Numbered from the stretch's first letter, positions 20,695 to 32,481 are shown. The stretch: 64,000 nt of DNA from Hippopus hippopus (GCA_946811185.2 OX328102.1:46043619-46107618), one strand, 5' to 3'. Numbers and translations are program-made. The notes: generated by a model not told the origin, from the sequence alone.

Positions 20695-23214
20695 GGGTGT
20701 GACTAAAGCGCGGACGCGTTAAGCGGACAATATATACAAAGAGGAAAAAAGCGGACGATATGAAATATAGAGGGAAAAAACGGACGCGGTCTTATACTTA
20801 ATTAGAAGTCTAATATTAGTTTGTTTTTGTTTGAGAAAGTTAAGCATTTTTTTTTTTCAGTTTGCTGTACTTGACACTTTGGTATTTGATGAGATATTTA
20901 TATTTCAAGGTTTTTGAGAAAGCTGAACAAAAATTATTGTATATTGTATTTCACTTTCCTTTATACATTGATCAATAATTACATAAATATTCATGTAGGG
21001 TTTGTCATTCATATCAGAGGGGAAGATTATTAAAAATTAAAGCCATAATTCAATAAATTGAACAAGATGACGCCCATATTATTTGATTAATAGGGGGAAA
21101 AAACCGCTTAAGCCGTAGCAAGAAAATAAAAGTAAAAAAAAAAGAGGAAAAAAGCGGACGATATTAAACAAAGAAGGAAAACGCGGACGATATGAAACAT
21201 AAAGGGAAAATGCGGACGATATGACACATAAAGGGAAAACGCGGACACTCTCTAACACTTATTAGGGTGTCTAATATTAGTTTTTCTTTTTTTAGTTTAT
21301 TAACAGATAATTTGATAATTAATGATATACTTGTACATACATTTTAAGGTTTTTGAAATAGATGAACAAAAATCAGTGTATACTTCATTTCACTTTTCTA
21401 GCTATAACGTTACTTTTATCATTAACGCATATATAAATATACCAAAACCAGTGTCTGTCATTGATATCAGAGGAGAAGATATTTGGAGAGTAGAGTTTTA
21501 ATTCCAATAAAAATAAACTAGAGAACGCCCACATTATATGATATTTATACGGTGGACAAAAACACGTATGCAGTAGAAAGAGGGAAAACGCGGACCATAT
21601 GAAACAAAGGAGGAAAACGCAGACGATATGAAACATGGAGGGAAAACGCGGACGCCCATGTTATTTGATTTTCTGGGGATATAAACGCGTATACCGTAGC
21701 AGGCAATGTAAACAAAGTATTTTTTAGAATTTAAATCCCACGCCGAAAATGACCTTTTTTTTTTTATTCAAACGTATAAGTGGTATTGTGTTCAGCATCC
21801 ACACGTGGCCCTTTGGTTAGTGATCATAATGAAGTTATACATGAAGCCCATATTTTCCATTACATGGTATTTCAGAAAAACGACAACACACACACCCACA
21901 CACAAATAATCAATAATAGTAATAATGATAATGATTGTCTGGGGCTTATGATAAACAATATAAATAGGGAGTATCGGCGGGGGATGATTAAAAGAGAAAA
22001 CGCGGACGATATGAAACACAGAGGGAATATGCGGACGATATGGAATATAGTCTAAGCAAAATGCAGATGCACTTGTATGGGGGAAAAAGTGGATGTCCTG
22101 TTTCAGTCATGTCGTTTAGCTCTGCATTCGTACTCACTCACTCAAGAAACGCACCTCCTATACAAAAATGTACTCAGCTTTTCCTTCGGATCGGTACTTG
22201 ATCTATAAACTACTACCTTGATTAGAGAAGCGTACCAAACGATAAAGGTAGAAAAGCAATATAGGCTAATATGGCCACGAATTTTCACATATTTTCCCAG
22301 AGAGAAAGAGGGAGAGATATGGGGCACCTCGTGAATCCCAACGGTATTTTTTTCAAGTCGCCCGACAATTAAATCAAGGTATCGCTGAGTTAATCAGTAT
22401 GTAAAAAGGTGACAAACGATCATAATTTGATTGTTAAATCGGCTAGTTGTCTATGTGTGATTAATTTTATCACAATCCAATTACTACCATATACACCAAA
22501 GCTTAACACTGCGTCCGTCTTATCGTCCGCGTTTTCTCTCATTATTTAAATTGACCGCTTCAAGCACTGAACTTTTCCGCGTTTTCCATCTTGCTATGGC
22601 ATACGCGTTTTTGTCACCCGTATAGGATATCAAATAATGTTGGCATCCTCTAGTTTAATTATATTGAATTAAACTCTACTTTTCAAATATCTTCCCCTCT
22701 GATATCAATGATAGACGTCGATTTTGGTATATTTATATATATGGATTAATGATCAAAGTATCTAGGAAAGTGAAATAATTTATACAAAGATTTTGGTTCA
22801 TTTATCTTAAATGCCTTAAAATTAAATATAAATATCATTAATTATAAAAGTAATAGCATAGCACTGAAAATATCTTGCACCAAAAAAACTGATATTAGAC
22901 ATCTAATTAAGTGTAAGACAATGTCCGCGTATTTCCTGTATATGTCTCATATCGTCCTATAATATACGATTTTAATTTTTGTTCATCTGATTTAAAAACC
23001 TTGAAATATAGATTTCTCATTAATTATCAAAGTATCAAGTACAGCAAACTAAAAAAAAAAATACGAAAATGCTTAACTTTCTCAAAAAACTAATGTTAGA
23101 CAACGAATTAAGTATAAAGACCGCGTCCGCTTTTTCCCTCTATATTTCATATCGTCCGCTTTTTTCCTCTTTGTCTATATTGTCCGCTTAATGCGTCCGC
23201 GTTTTAGTCACACC
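20695..23214. mobile_element. 2.5-kb non-autonomous TIR element with 10-bp target duplication
   Basis: The 10-mer GGTTTTATAC sits on both sides (20685-20694 and 23215-23224). Inside it, the left end reads GGGTGTGACTAAAGCGCGG and the right end gives the same on the other strand, GGTGTGACTAAAACGCGG. The inverted match continues for several hundred bp (for example 20700-20960 against 22960-23210). No transposase is present. Target length fits Mutator-like elements (9-11 bp), an inference from duplication size. Recurrent units containing CGGACGATATGAAA are dispersed in both arms. Confidence 0.85.
20720..22050 (+). repeat. CGGACGATATGAAA subterminal repeats
   Basis: A unit of roughly 30-40 bp built on GCGGACGATATGAAACATA-AGGGAAAA recurs near 20750, 21155, 21185, 21210, 21590, 21620 and 22005; reverse copies appear near 22530, 22930 and 23120. 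Such repeated short motifs inside both arms are the usual form of transposase-binding sites. The role is inferred. Confidence 0.6.
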
Positions 23215-23224
23215 GGTTTTATAC

Positions 23225-24665
23225 CATGCCTTGAAAAATTTTCGTACACAATATTGAGCGACCCGCAATATTCATATGCAAACTTACGCAGGAAGAGTTC
23301 TCCTAGGCTAGTATTTATGCTTGCCAACATAAATTATTCTGCCGTGATGCTGCTGTTTCGATTAATTATTCTCCAAGCCATCTGGATAAGTGGTACTGAA
23401 CGGACCATTGAACAAGCTAAACAGTAAAATTTGTTTAACTGGGGTTTAAGACATTATATCCTAGGATGCCCAAACTGCGTCCCTCTAAGCTTTATCTGGG
23501 AACAGAACTATAAAAAGATGATTTACAAAAAGAAAAATAAATGCACAGGTCAAATATGTTCTATTTCCATCAATCTCTATCAAAATGCATGTGTACCTTT
23601 ATATTAAATTGCCAAACTCAATTAAAAGTTAACTGCATGTCAACAAACAACAGCCATTTTTTGTGTACCCAACTCCGCCACCCCGGAGTGAAGTTACGAA
23701 TTCTCCCAAGTCTAGGCAAGATTATGAATGCTACTGTTTTTTTTTTTTAACAAATGTAACTTCAACATTGAGCTGTTTTAAAATAAATAACTGCAAGAGT
23801 TTACCATTGTTTTTATGTGATCCACTAGTTCCAGTAGCATCAATACAGGTGGTTTACCAGTGGTTACAGTATATAAGGATGCACTTTTCCTGGTAACATG
23901 TACCCGAGAGTGGTGCGAGGTATATTAAATATTTGGCAGCTCTTTTTACTGGCATGTTCTTCTCAACAATTTCTTGGTAAGCTTTCTGAAGTGCATCATG
24001 GGAATATTGTTGATTTTTTCTTCTGATCTTTCATGAGTTGGGCTTAAATCAAAATGGAGAAAGCAAAATATGTTTTGTCATAAAATGTAAACATTTGCAG
24101 ATGAAGAGTTTCAGATGTGTTTACATTCATATTTTGTGCCTTTAGAGGTGATTTTTAAGGAAAAGTATTTGCATTACGAAAATACACAGGAAAATAGTAA
24201 GTAGACATAAAATTTAGACAAATATTGGCTTATATCTCATTTCGGGTTGAAAATCATTGGAGTGTATTTACTATGAAGTAGTAAAACCTTTTTTCACTGT
24301 CAGTCTCGCACACGCTGAAACATCGCGAGATTTTGAAGAAAACAAGAAAGGTGGCGGAATTAGGACAGGGGCACAGTTAGGGCACTCGACAATAATACGA
24401 TACAATACAGTTGTCACGTAACAATAAGTGAACATGAACTAAAATCAGGGACATATCTTCTTCTCAGTTGGGCCGAATCTTCTTCACTTTTTGTATTTGG
24501 ACAAACTTTCTTGGCTCAGAATGTTCTTTCATCCTGTTTCAATGACTCTGGTAAAGGACTTTTGAAAACATCAGTAGCTCAGGAGAATAGTTTGGTAAAC
24601 AGCAGTTTCTACATCTCCCACAGTATTTTCAACCCTTAAAAGATCCCAATTTTTTGAGCCACATT
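23225..24665. other. Upstream flank of the host gene, no coding region seen
   Basis: No domain-bearing frame is visible. A CpG-containing patch near 24320 (ATCGCGAGATTTTG) in otherwise AT-rich DNA could mark a promoter for the gene whose first coding exon is at 25627, since that exon starts right after a splice acceptor and therefore needs an upstream 5' UTR exon. This is a weak inference. Confidence 0.3.
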
Positions 24666-24667
24666 CA

Positions 24668-24900
24668 ACTTTTACCACATGCTAACATTTTTAGATCTGT
24701 CCAAATTAAAAGAATCTGTATGCAGATGACAAATATCATTGTAAATCAAATGACTGGATATCTCTTTGAAAGGATAGAAAACAGTCATTGTGGGAAAAGG
24801 AGAAAATGTTGATTACCAACATTTTTCCTTTTCTTGAAATGTTTTCAAAAGCTGTCTTCTTTAGGGTCATTAAAACATGTTGTGTGATGAAGGGTTAATA
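24668..24900. repeat. TTAA hairpin MITE (family A), degenerate copy
   Basis: It shows the family A pattern: a TTTACCACA-like end, the central mirror GGGAAAAGGAGAAAATGTTG-CAACATTTTTCC, and GAAGGGTTAA at the far end. It is more diverged than the copies at 37278 and 43028. Confidence 0.6.
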
Positions 24901-24989
24901 TGCCACCTGCTTATGTGTTCTATATGGACAGGCCTAAAATTTTGTAGTTTTGTAAAGAGCTAAATTATTAATACGTCTTATCCTGCTAC

Positions 24990-25181
24990 AGAGCTCCAGA
25001 TAAAAGGGAGTGATGGTATTCTAAATCCATTAGTTCTCTTTAAAACCCTATGTTGTGGGTACTTATTAGAATCGTCTCAATGAGACAATTCTAATGAGTA
25101 CCCACAACATAGGGTTTAATGGAGAATAATCAATATTTTCAAATTTGAAATCAAAATCACTCTCTCTATCTGGACCTCTGT
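24990..25181. repeat. Hairpin MITE (family B), ACCCTATGTTGTGGGTAC type
   Basis: The whole 190 bp is one long palindrome. Ends are AGAGCTCCAGATA and its near-complement TATCTGGACCTCTG. The centre reads AACCCTATGTTGTGGGTAC...AGAATCGTCT, mirrored by AGACAATTCT...GTACCCACAACATAGGGTT. A second copy is at 33134-33309. No coding capacity. Confidence 0.85.
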
Positions 25182-25269
25182 GCTAAAAAGTTAAATCAAA
25201 CTTTCAAGCCAGTAGTAAAAACCAGAATAATGCTACTTCAAGCTTATTTTTTTTTTAGAAAATTTATCT

Positions 25270-25345
25270 CCTTATTTGACAGTGTAGATCCATGATCAGA
25301 CTGCACATTCTGTGCAGTCTGATCTTAATCTACACTGTCTGCAAA
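25270..25345. repeat. Hairpin repeat (family C), TGCACATTCTGTGCA core
   Basis: The arms ACAGTGTAGAT and ATCTACACTGT flank a core CAGACTGCACATTCTGTGCAG. The same structure recurs at about 32482-32532. Confidence 0.75.
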
Positions 25346-25424
25346 AGGTTAGTGAGTCACACTTAGCAGCCAAAGGGTCAAGGTATGCTCTGTGAAAAGA
25401 AAGCTGAATACATCTGCGAGTTTT

Positions 25425-25472
25425 GACTTGGGTCAGCCTATGCTGACTGCGCAGGCTGACCTCTGTCAGAAC
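25425..25472. repeat. Hairpin repeat (family D), GTCAGCCTG-CAGGCTGAC
   Basis: GGTCAGCCTATGCTGACTGC is followed by GCAGGCTGACC, forming a short stem. Related copies lie at about 32872-32936, 36832-36868 and 38388-38422. Confidence 0.7.
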
Positions 25473-25626
25473 TTTTTGCCTATCGATAAAACTTCTGCAT
25501 GTCTATGGACCAGCTAATTATATGAAGGCTTGCTTAGTATCATGAATCACTGAGATGTGTTTAGCCCCGTTTTGCCAGAGCTTGGCTCAATAGTATGTTT
25601 TATCTCGTATTACATTTCAGCACAAC

Positions 25627-27020
25627 ATGAAAACTTTTAACAGCTACAAGGATGTTACTTTCAGTACAAATCTGATTGAGCAGGCAGCCAAACAAGTTGA
25701 CTTCCTGCGAGAAATAGACAAGTCACCCACTCTTTATTCGCCTCCAGTGTTATCTCAGGCTCTGTATCGCTATGAAAAGTTCTGGCTTCCATTAGCCTCA
25801 GACCACAAAGATGAATGTCTCTCTGCGCCAATTGATATTGAATGGGTGTGGCATTGCCATATGTTGAGACCAAGGAAATACGTCAGTGATTGCAAGGCTG
25901 TGGTAGGTTGTGTGATAAACCATAGATTAAAAACATTGACAGAGTATGAGTCTGATAAGAGGAAGTCAAAGTTACTGTGGGAAAATAAATACCCAGATGT
26001 GCCATTTGATGTGGATATAGATAGAAACATCCGTGAAAATGAAGTGGCTGGTTTCCAGTCAAAAATAACCTATGATATCATTGCTGCAGCTGGGAGGCAG
26101 AAAGAGTTCTTCTACAATGTATCGCTCCCACACTATAAAGATCCAACGTTTCTAAAACTAGGTCAGCACAGATATAAAAAAATGTTATACCTGAAACAAG
26201 AAGCTCCAGAACAGTATCTTGTACCATGCTATGACAATGATGTAATGTGGCATACACATCAGTTAAATCCTTGGGATTATGAGAAGGATATGATGAGATA
26301 TTTTGGTGAGGTGTTTGACCATGATGATAGTACTAATGATAGATCAGAGGGCTCAAAGCTCACCAATTCATTTGTGGAAACAAAGGCTCTCTGGACTGAA
26401 ACATTTAATGAGAATTTAGCCCAGCCTGGAGCCATGTACAGAGGAAAACCACCATCTGGCATCTTGTATAAGATATCAAAAGCTGAGATTCATTGCCTTG
26501 CAACAAAAAAGACATCAGTCTCAGTAGATCTGGTCTTGAAATTGGATGATAAACACAAAGGAAAATTCTTTATTATTTCAAATGGCTATGGTGGTTCAAA
26601 GAAAATGGTAACACTTTATAAATCTGAACTTGTTTCCTATTGTTCAGAAATGAAATTCAAAACACAACAATTTGATTTTGATACAAGATACACAAATTGT
26701 GTTAAGTTTGAAGTAATGAGCAAAAATGGATCAGTTTTGGAGAATGGAAAAGATTCTCTTAACTTGCTTCAGAGTATAGAAAGTGTGAACTCTCAAAATG
26801 AGGATACATTTGAAAAAGTAGAGCAAATTGGATTGGAAGGAAACCTTGAGATAAAATGGAACTTCTCAACCCCTGAGCAAGGAAATGTGTTACTATTTAT
26901 AGAGAAGGGAGAATACCAACCGGGAACCATTCCAGAAAATATCAGGGAAGAATGGGGACCAGTTGGTTTGGACAAACTTATGCCTGATGTGGACAACAAT
27001 TGCATTGTGGCAACTCACAA
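25627..27020 (+). CDS. Glycine-rich-domain (GRDP/DUF1399) protein, coding exon 1
   Basis: This is the main exon of a host gene. It starts 5 bp after an acceptor (ATTTCAG, ending 25621), so a 5' UTR exon lies upstream. Its 465 codons carry the two GRDP signatures: IDIEWVWHCHMLRP (residues 70-82) and DNDVMWHTHQLNPWDY (203-218). These His/Trp motifs define the DUF1399 domain; a beta-rich region follows from about residue 285. The exon ends at CACAA|GTAATT (27020), phase 2, and joins 33867. Total protein with all four exons is about 646 residues. Family members are intracellular proteins of unclear molecular role, studied mainly in plants. The 6.8-kb first intron is filled with mobile elements. 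Reading is clean, with no breaks. Confidence 0.9.
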
Positions 27021-27035
27021 GTAATTATTTTCATT

Positions 27036-27255
27036 CTTTCAAACATAACCCTATACCAGTAGACAAAATTTTAGACTGGTTCATCTTGAAAGAATTTGCA
27101 AGCGACAGATTAAATGTAGCTCAGTTGCTTGCTTTTGTGTGTGAAAGGGAAGAAAGCATTGTTCCCAGCAATTTTTAATTTTTCCACAATGTTTTCAAAA
27201 GCTTTGTTGTTCAGGGTCATTACAAGTCTAGATTGTTTGTTAAAAGGTTAATTTC
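27036..27255. repeat. TTAA hairpin MITE (family A), degenerate copy in intron 1
   Basis: It starts AACCCTATACCAGTAGACAAAATTTTAGAC and ends TTGTTAAAAGGTTAA. The central hairpin is poorly kept. It lies just after the splice donor of exon 1. Confidence 0.55.
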
Positions 27256-27307
27256 TTGGTCTAAGAATGCAATCTGTACTGAGAAATTCGCGCACATTGC
27301 AAATTTA

Positions 27308-27890
27308 CGAGGGCCCTTCATTTGTGTCAGTCACTAACGGCCCACCGTAACGGCATGGCTGTGAGGAGCACATGCAAACTGCTTTGATTTCATGGGGGAT
27401 GATTTTCTATTATAGATATGAAATTTCTTTATTTGTTCATTCTTTCAAAAGTTATTGCAAGTTCAAGTAGGCTCAGTTATATACAGGTTATATTGCTGTA
27501 TGCAAAATGCAACAGGTTGAAGAGGCTTGTGTCTTATCCATGATGATGCACCTGCTCACAAGTGTCCTTGTCCAAGACATCCTGAAAAAGGAAAAGATAG
27601 TTAAGCTCCCTAATCCACCTTATCAACCAGACCTTAGTCACTGCAGCTTTTTCCTAATTTCTTTACCAAAGAAAACCCTATCCGATTGTGGTTATGAATC
27701 CGAAAGTGCACTTTGTAGTGTAATTTACCAGTGTCTTCTAGGGTATACGTAAAGAGACCTACGGAATAGATTTTGGAAAGCGTGGTTCCTTCAAGGAGAA
27801 TACTTCAAAGGGTTGAAGTACATGAAATCTAAATGTGATTAATAATGTCTTGTAGAACCCTGATCACAACATAAAATGAACGGCCCTCAT
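27308..27890 (+). mobile_element. Deleted mariner-type element
   Basis: Inverted ends GAGGGCCCTTCATTT (27309-27323) and AAATGAACGGCCCTC (27874-27888) bound a 580-bp remnant. Between them is a transposase C-terminal fragment. The internal part is missing, so it is a deletion derivative. Confidence 0.75.
27507..27842 (+). pseudogene. Mariner transposase C-terminal fragment
   Basis: The piece keeps the end of the DDE domain: an HDDAPAH segment in one frame near 27538, then PPYQPDLSHCSFFLI in the shifted frame, corresponding to the family motif PYSPDLAP-D that carries the third catalytic acid region. After another shift come WFLQGEYFKG and a TAA-type end. Frameshifts and the missing N-terminal two thirds make it inactive. 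It lies in intron 1 of the GRDP-type gene, same orientation. Confidence 0.8.
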
Positions 27891-28098
27891 TTCCATTACT
27901 GCACATCTATTTTTTAACCTAGGAAAAACTGTTAGAGGTGATATAGAGGAAAAGCATTGTTTTAAGAATGATGTTGAAAACATTGTGGAAAAGGAGCAAT
28001 CGCAAGTAAGAATGATCGCTGCACCCTGCAGTGTTGTCAAAATTGTTCAATTGCAGGCTGTTGAAATGTGATATACAATCATTGGTGAACTGATTTTT

Positions 28099-29046
28099 AG
28101 CTCCACTGGCCGAAGGCCAGAGAGCTATTGTCATGGCGTTGTGTCCGTTGTGCGTGCGTGCGTCCGTCTGTCCGTCCGTCCGTTCGTGCGTGCGTCCGTA
28201 AACTTTTTCTTTAAAAAACTTCTCCTCAGAAACTATTGACTGGATTTTTACCAAATTTCACAGGAATGTTCCTTTGGTGGTCCTCTTTCAAATTCCTTCA
28301 AATAATTGTGTTCCATGAAGAATTCTGGTTGCCATGGCAACCAAAGTAAAAAACCTTTAAAAATCTTCTCCTCCCAAACCGCTATTTGGATAGCATTATT
28401 ATTTTGCAGGAATGTTCCTTAGATACAGGTTTACAGAATTCCTTAAAAAAAAAAAGATCTGTCAAAAAACATGGCTTTTATGGGAGACTCATTTTCCTTT
28501 TATGGTATAAAGTAAAATCTTTGAAAAATTTCTTCTCTAAAACTATTCATTGGATTTCATTGTTGTTAGCTCCACTGGCCAAAGGCCAGCGAGCTATTGT
28601 CATGGCATTGTGTCCGTCGTGTGTCCGTGCGTCCGTGCGCCCGTCCGTTCGTTCGTCCGTTCGTCCGTGCGTGCATCCGTAAACTTTTTCTTTAAAAAAC
28701 TTCTCCTCAGAAACTATTGACTGGATTTTTACCAAATTTCACAGGAATGTTCCTTTGGTGGTCCTCTTTCAAATTCCTTCAAATAATTGTGTTCCATGAA
28801 GAATTCTGGTTGCCATGGCAACCAAAGTAAAAAACCTTTAAAAATCTTCTCCTCCCAAACCGCTATTTGGATAGCATTATTATTTTGCAGGAATGTTCCT
28901 TAGATACAGGTTTACAGAATTCCTTAAAAAAAAAAGATCTGTCAAAAAACATGGCTTTTATGGGAGACTCATTTTCCTTTTATGGTATAAAGTAAAATCT
29001 TTGAAAAATTTCTTCTCTAAAACTATTCATTGGATTTCATTGTTGT
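28099..29046 (+). repeat. 468-bp tandem duplication of a bivalve-type dispersed repeat
   Basis: Units 28099-28566 and 28567-29046 begin with AGCTCCACTGGCC-AAGGCCAG, pass through a CGTCCGTCCG-type tract and continue nearly identically (AAACTTTTTCTTTAAAAAAC ... GGATTTCATTGTTGTT). Apart from the CG/TG tract only scattered differences are seen, so the duplication is recent. The full repeat seems to end near 29197 with the hairpin AGGCGCTCAAGCGCCT. Confidence 0.9.
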
Positions 29047-29210
29047 TTTGCAGGTAAGTTCCTATGGTGGTTGTCTACCAAATTGTTTCTTCAGTGAGCT
29101 AAAATGCAGGATTGAATGATAATTGTTAAAAACTTCCTTTCGCCATTATAGAAATATCAGGCCTGTGGAGCGATACAGGCGCTCAAGCGCCTCTAGTTAT
29201 TATTTATGAG

Positions 29211-29632
29211 TTTAAACTCTTTGTAAACCAGGTGAAAATTTTTTAAACATGTCCATATGGAAAGCACTTGCAGACCATAGATTAAATCTGGCTCAAATGA
29301 TGAGATTTGTCTTGAAAGGGTAGAAAATATGGTGGAAAAGGGAGAAATGGTGGTAACCAGCAATTTTTTTTTCTATGATGGGTCAAAATCTTTATTCCTA
29401 AGGTTTGTTAAATCTTTACCACACTGTCAGAAAGACAGATTTTGCAAACATTGTGGGAAAAAGAGAAAATACTGGTAACCAGCATTTTCTCCTTTTCCTA
29501 CAATGTATTCTAACCTTTCAGAGACAAATCCATTCATTTGATTCTCATGTTATTTGTTGCCTGAAAATGCTTTCAATACACAGTCATGCAAGTCTAAAAT
29601 TTTGCCGTTGTGGTAAAGGTTTAAAACTTTTG
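29211..29632. repeat. Two adjacent family A MITE copies
   Basis: Copy one runs from about 29211 (TTTAAACTCTTTGTAAACCA) to 29410; copy two from about 29411 (CTTTACCACACTGTC) to 29632 (GTGGTAAAGGTTTAA). Each has the CTGGTAACCAGC centre. Confidence 0.65.
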
Positions 29633-29789
29633 GATTGTTTGTGGAAAAAAGGTTAATTTCTAATTCTGAGAATGCAATTTGTATGCAGACAGTCTGACAA
29701 TTTGAAAATTGAATTTCTTGTACGTTTGATTTCCAAACAAATATAACTATTTATGAGCCTAATGTGAACAGTGGCAAAAAACAACGTCA

Positions 29790-31045
29790 ACTCTTTTCCA
29801 AACAATTCGGAGTTTTAATGACCCTTAGTCAGAGGGCTTTTGAAAAAAACGTTGAGGAAAACGGAGAAAATACTGGTAACCAGCATTTTCTTCTTTTCCC
29901 ACAAGTTTTCTGTCCATTCAAAGACACATTCATTACTTTAAGTCATGTTTAATTATTCATCTGCAAATGCGGTCTGACGAATCACCGAAATACCACCGAA
30001 ACACCCGTATTTTTTATTGTTGGGTTCAAATAACTTACAGAAGTATGCAGGATTTTTTTCTTTCTTTTCTTTTTCAGAAAAAATACTTAATCAAAGTATT
30101 TATCATTATTGAGAATAGTGACGCTGTTAGTATACACTGATCATTGATTTACGTTGAGAACAATCACCGAAACACTCGCGTGCCTGACCTGTTACACACC
30201 GAAATACCCGATCTCGATGACGACAATGTAGACCTAAGATTTATCAATATAAAATCATCACTTATATTTCTTGTGGATGATAAATACACACAAAAGAGAG
30301 CGCTTATCCACTTCATTTGCGAAATAAGTAGACGGTGAGACCCAAATCAGACATTACATGATGTAAGTCTCTGATCCGACAAACACACAAGTTTCTCGGC
30401 ACGCTCTGTTCTCTTCTGTTCTGTTAAAGTGAAGCGATCATAAATGTTCGGCTAACATATTCAAATTTGTTTGATATGTAGGTTTGTCCTTGTTATTTTT
30501 AAAGTAATATGGTTATTATTTATAATCTTATCGGCGAAATTGTAATTGTCTTATTAGTTTATGCCTGGTGCCGTGCTAACTAAACATTCAAAATGGCTGC
30601 CGGTTTTCTAATTTGGTGACGTTTTATCTCATATTTTCCAACTTAAAAATGGAAAGCTATTTTTCTAGCATACTTATGGATAAAGATCAGGCACATCAAT
30701 CTTGTACAAAAGCAAATGAAGTGAGATTGCGAAGGTATAATCCCGGAATTGACCAATTTTAGTACGTGGAGCGGATATTTCGGTGGACATTTACAGCACG
30801 GTAGGCTATTCCGGTGCACATTCTTCACGGCGGGCCTCAATAACATGTTACTATTTTGACATTAGGTTTAATACTAACCCTCCTTGATAAATGAAATCAC
30901 AATTTGGTCAAAAACAACAACTTCAATTATCGTAATAACTATGGGTATTTTGGTGTTTCGGTGGTATTTCGGTGATTCGCCGGACCCCTGCAAATGTTTT
31001 CATGATTTCAATTGGTCTAAAATTTTGTAGTTTGGTGAGCAGTTA
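29790..31045. repeat. Family A MITE copy interrupted by the 29970-30987 element
   Basis: The left half (to 29969) holds the hairpin GGAGAAAATACTGGTAACCAG; the right half resumes at 30988 with CAAATGTTTTCATGATTTC...AAAATTTTGTAGTTTGGTGAGCAGTTAA. Removing the insert and one 9-bp duplication restores a continuous MITE layout. Confidence 0.75.
29970..30987. mobile_element. 1.0-kb TIR element with 9-bp target duplication, nested in a MITE
   Basis: The 9-mer CTGCAAATG flanks both sides (29961-29969, 30988-30996). The ends form an inverted repeat of over 30 bp: CGAATCACCGAAATACCACC at the left and its complement at the right (about 30947-30985). CACCGAAA/TTTCGGTG motifs recur inside (for example 30165, 30775). 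There is no transposase. A 9-bp duplication suggests a Mutator-like source; this is inference. Confidence 0.85.
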
Positions 31046-31113
31046 AAGCATTTATTGCTTGTGCCATATTTTCCATTAAAATTGAAAATTGTCACTGTTT
31101 TCCTTTCCTTTAA

Positions 31114-31335
31114 CCCTTTACCATACAATCCTGAGTTTCAATGAACCTCATGAAAAAGGCTTTTGTCAACACTGTGGGGAAAGGAGAAAATGCTGGTAAC
31201 TAGCATTGTTTCTTTTTCCCATAATGTTTTCTACCCTATCAAAGACAGAAATCATCATTTGAGCTACATTAATTTGTTGTTTACAAATGCTTTCAATTTG
31301 GTTCTTTGTCCAAAACTTTTGGGTTTAGTAAAGGT
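31114..31335. repeat. TTAA hairpin MITE (family A)
   Basis: TTAA at 31110-31113 precedes CCCTTTACCATACAATCC. The hairpin GGAGAAAATGCTGGTAAC and its imperfect mirror lie near 31180-31220. Confidence 0.75.
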
Positions 31336-31509
31336 TTAGTTTAATGTTCATTTCTGTTATTTGTATAAGTTTGTTGCATATCTGAACAGGTCTGTTTTGT
31401 AAGGGATTAATTGCAACTCGTACTTGAGTATTCAATTATTTTTGAAGGGTAGAAGATTTTAATGTAACCTCAAAGCGCCTAGCCATTTACCTGACCACAA
31501 AACTCATTA

Positions 31510-31835
31510 CGTTTAGCTCTGCTGTTTTCAAAGATGACATCGAAGTATTGTCAAAGCCCTTGCATCACTGTCTGCATTGTCATCGTCTTGTAAAAACTTT
31601 GACATTTTGTAATATCTCTGATTCTCTGTCATTACTGAAGATATTTACTTCAAAATCTGAAGAGTTGTTAACTATCAAATGGGGAACCCATACAACAGGG
31701 GCAGGCAACCATCAAAATATTTTTCACGCAATTCTAAAGCCCCCCCCTCCTTTTTTTTTTGACATAGGATTTTTACTGAAAATCAAGCAACTGTAGCTGA
31801 ACATTGGCACCTGCATGCAGTGCTGTTGTTTCAAA
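31510..31835 (+). repeat. Dispersed repeat (family E), partner near 35672-35995
   Basis: TAGCTCTGCTGTTTTCAAAG ... GGCACCTGCATGCAGTGCTG aligns with TAGCTGGGCTGTTTTCGAAG ... GGCACCAGCATGCGGTGCTC at about 35672-35995. Both contain GATATTTACTTCAA and CAACAGGGGCA in the same order. It is an old direct pair with no coding content. Confidence 0.65.
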
Positions 31836-32033
31836 TTTGCGTACAACAAAGTTAGATGATGCTGAATAAACAAAATGCCTTTGAAGCATTTGAAAAAACA
31901 TTACAGAAAAAGGAGAAAATATGTGGTATCAGCACTTTCTCTTTTCCCCACAATGGTTCTTCAAAGCCTTCTCCCTTAAATTGGTTAAAAAATTGGATTT
32001 TTGAAGGGTTAATTAGTTCAATGGACTTCTTAA

Positions 32034-32224
32034 CTCTTTACCACACTACAAAACTGTAGACTTGCCCAAATCAATAGCTTTTTCAGACGACAGTTTAAAT
32101 GTGGCTCAAATGTTGCAATTTGGCTTTAATAGGGTAGAGTACCAGCATTTTCTCTTTTTCTAACAATTTTTTCAAAAGGCTTCTTCCTCATGGCAATAAA
32201 AACTTGGGATTGTGCGGTAAAGAG
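32034..32224. repeat. TTAA hairpin MITE (family A)
   Basis: TTAA at 32030-32033 and 32225-32228 flank CTCTTTACCACA...GCGGTAAAGAG. Part of the central hairpin is deleted. Confidence 0.75.
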
Positions 32225-32481
32225 TTAAATGAATAATAGAATAGCCACAAAATTGCTATTTAAATGATATATGGGCCAGAATATGTAACATTAAGTAGAG
32301 GAGAGCTTAGATTCAAACAGAGATTAGACACTATGTGCAGTCTTGTGTTGACCGAAACTACAAATACAAGGTCAACCCTTATCCTGCTAAATAAGTGAAA
32401 TATAACTTTCAAAATCGATAGGAGAAACCCAAATTTTACTATTTCAAAGGTAAATGGGGGAAATGACATCTCCTTATCGGA

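Noticed and set aside
21780..22055. Open frame of 91 codons inside the 2.5-kb TIR element
   Set aside because: It runs through an ACAC microsatellite and the CGGACGATATGAAA repeats; it is not a transposase.
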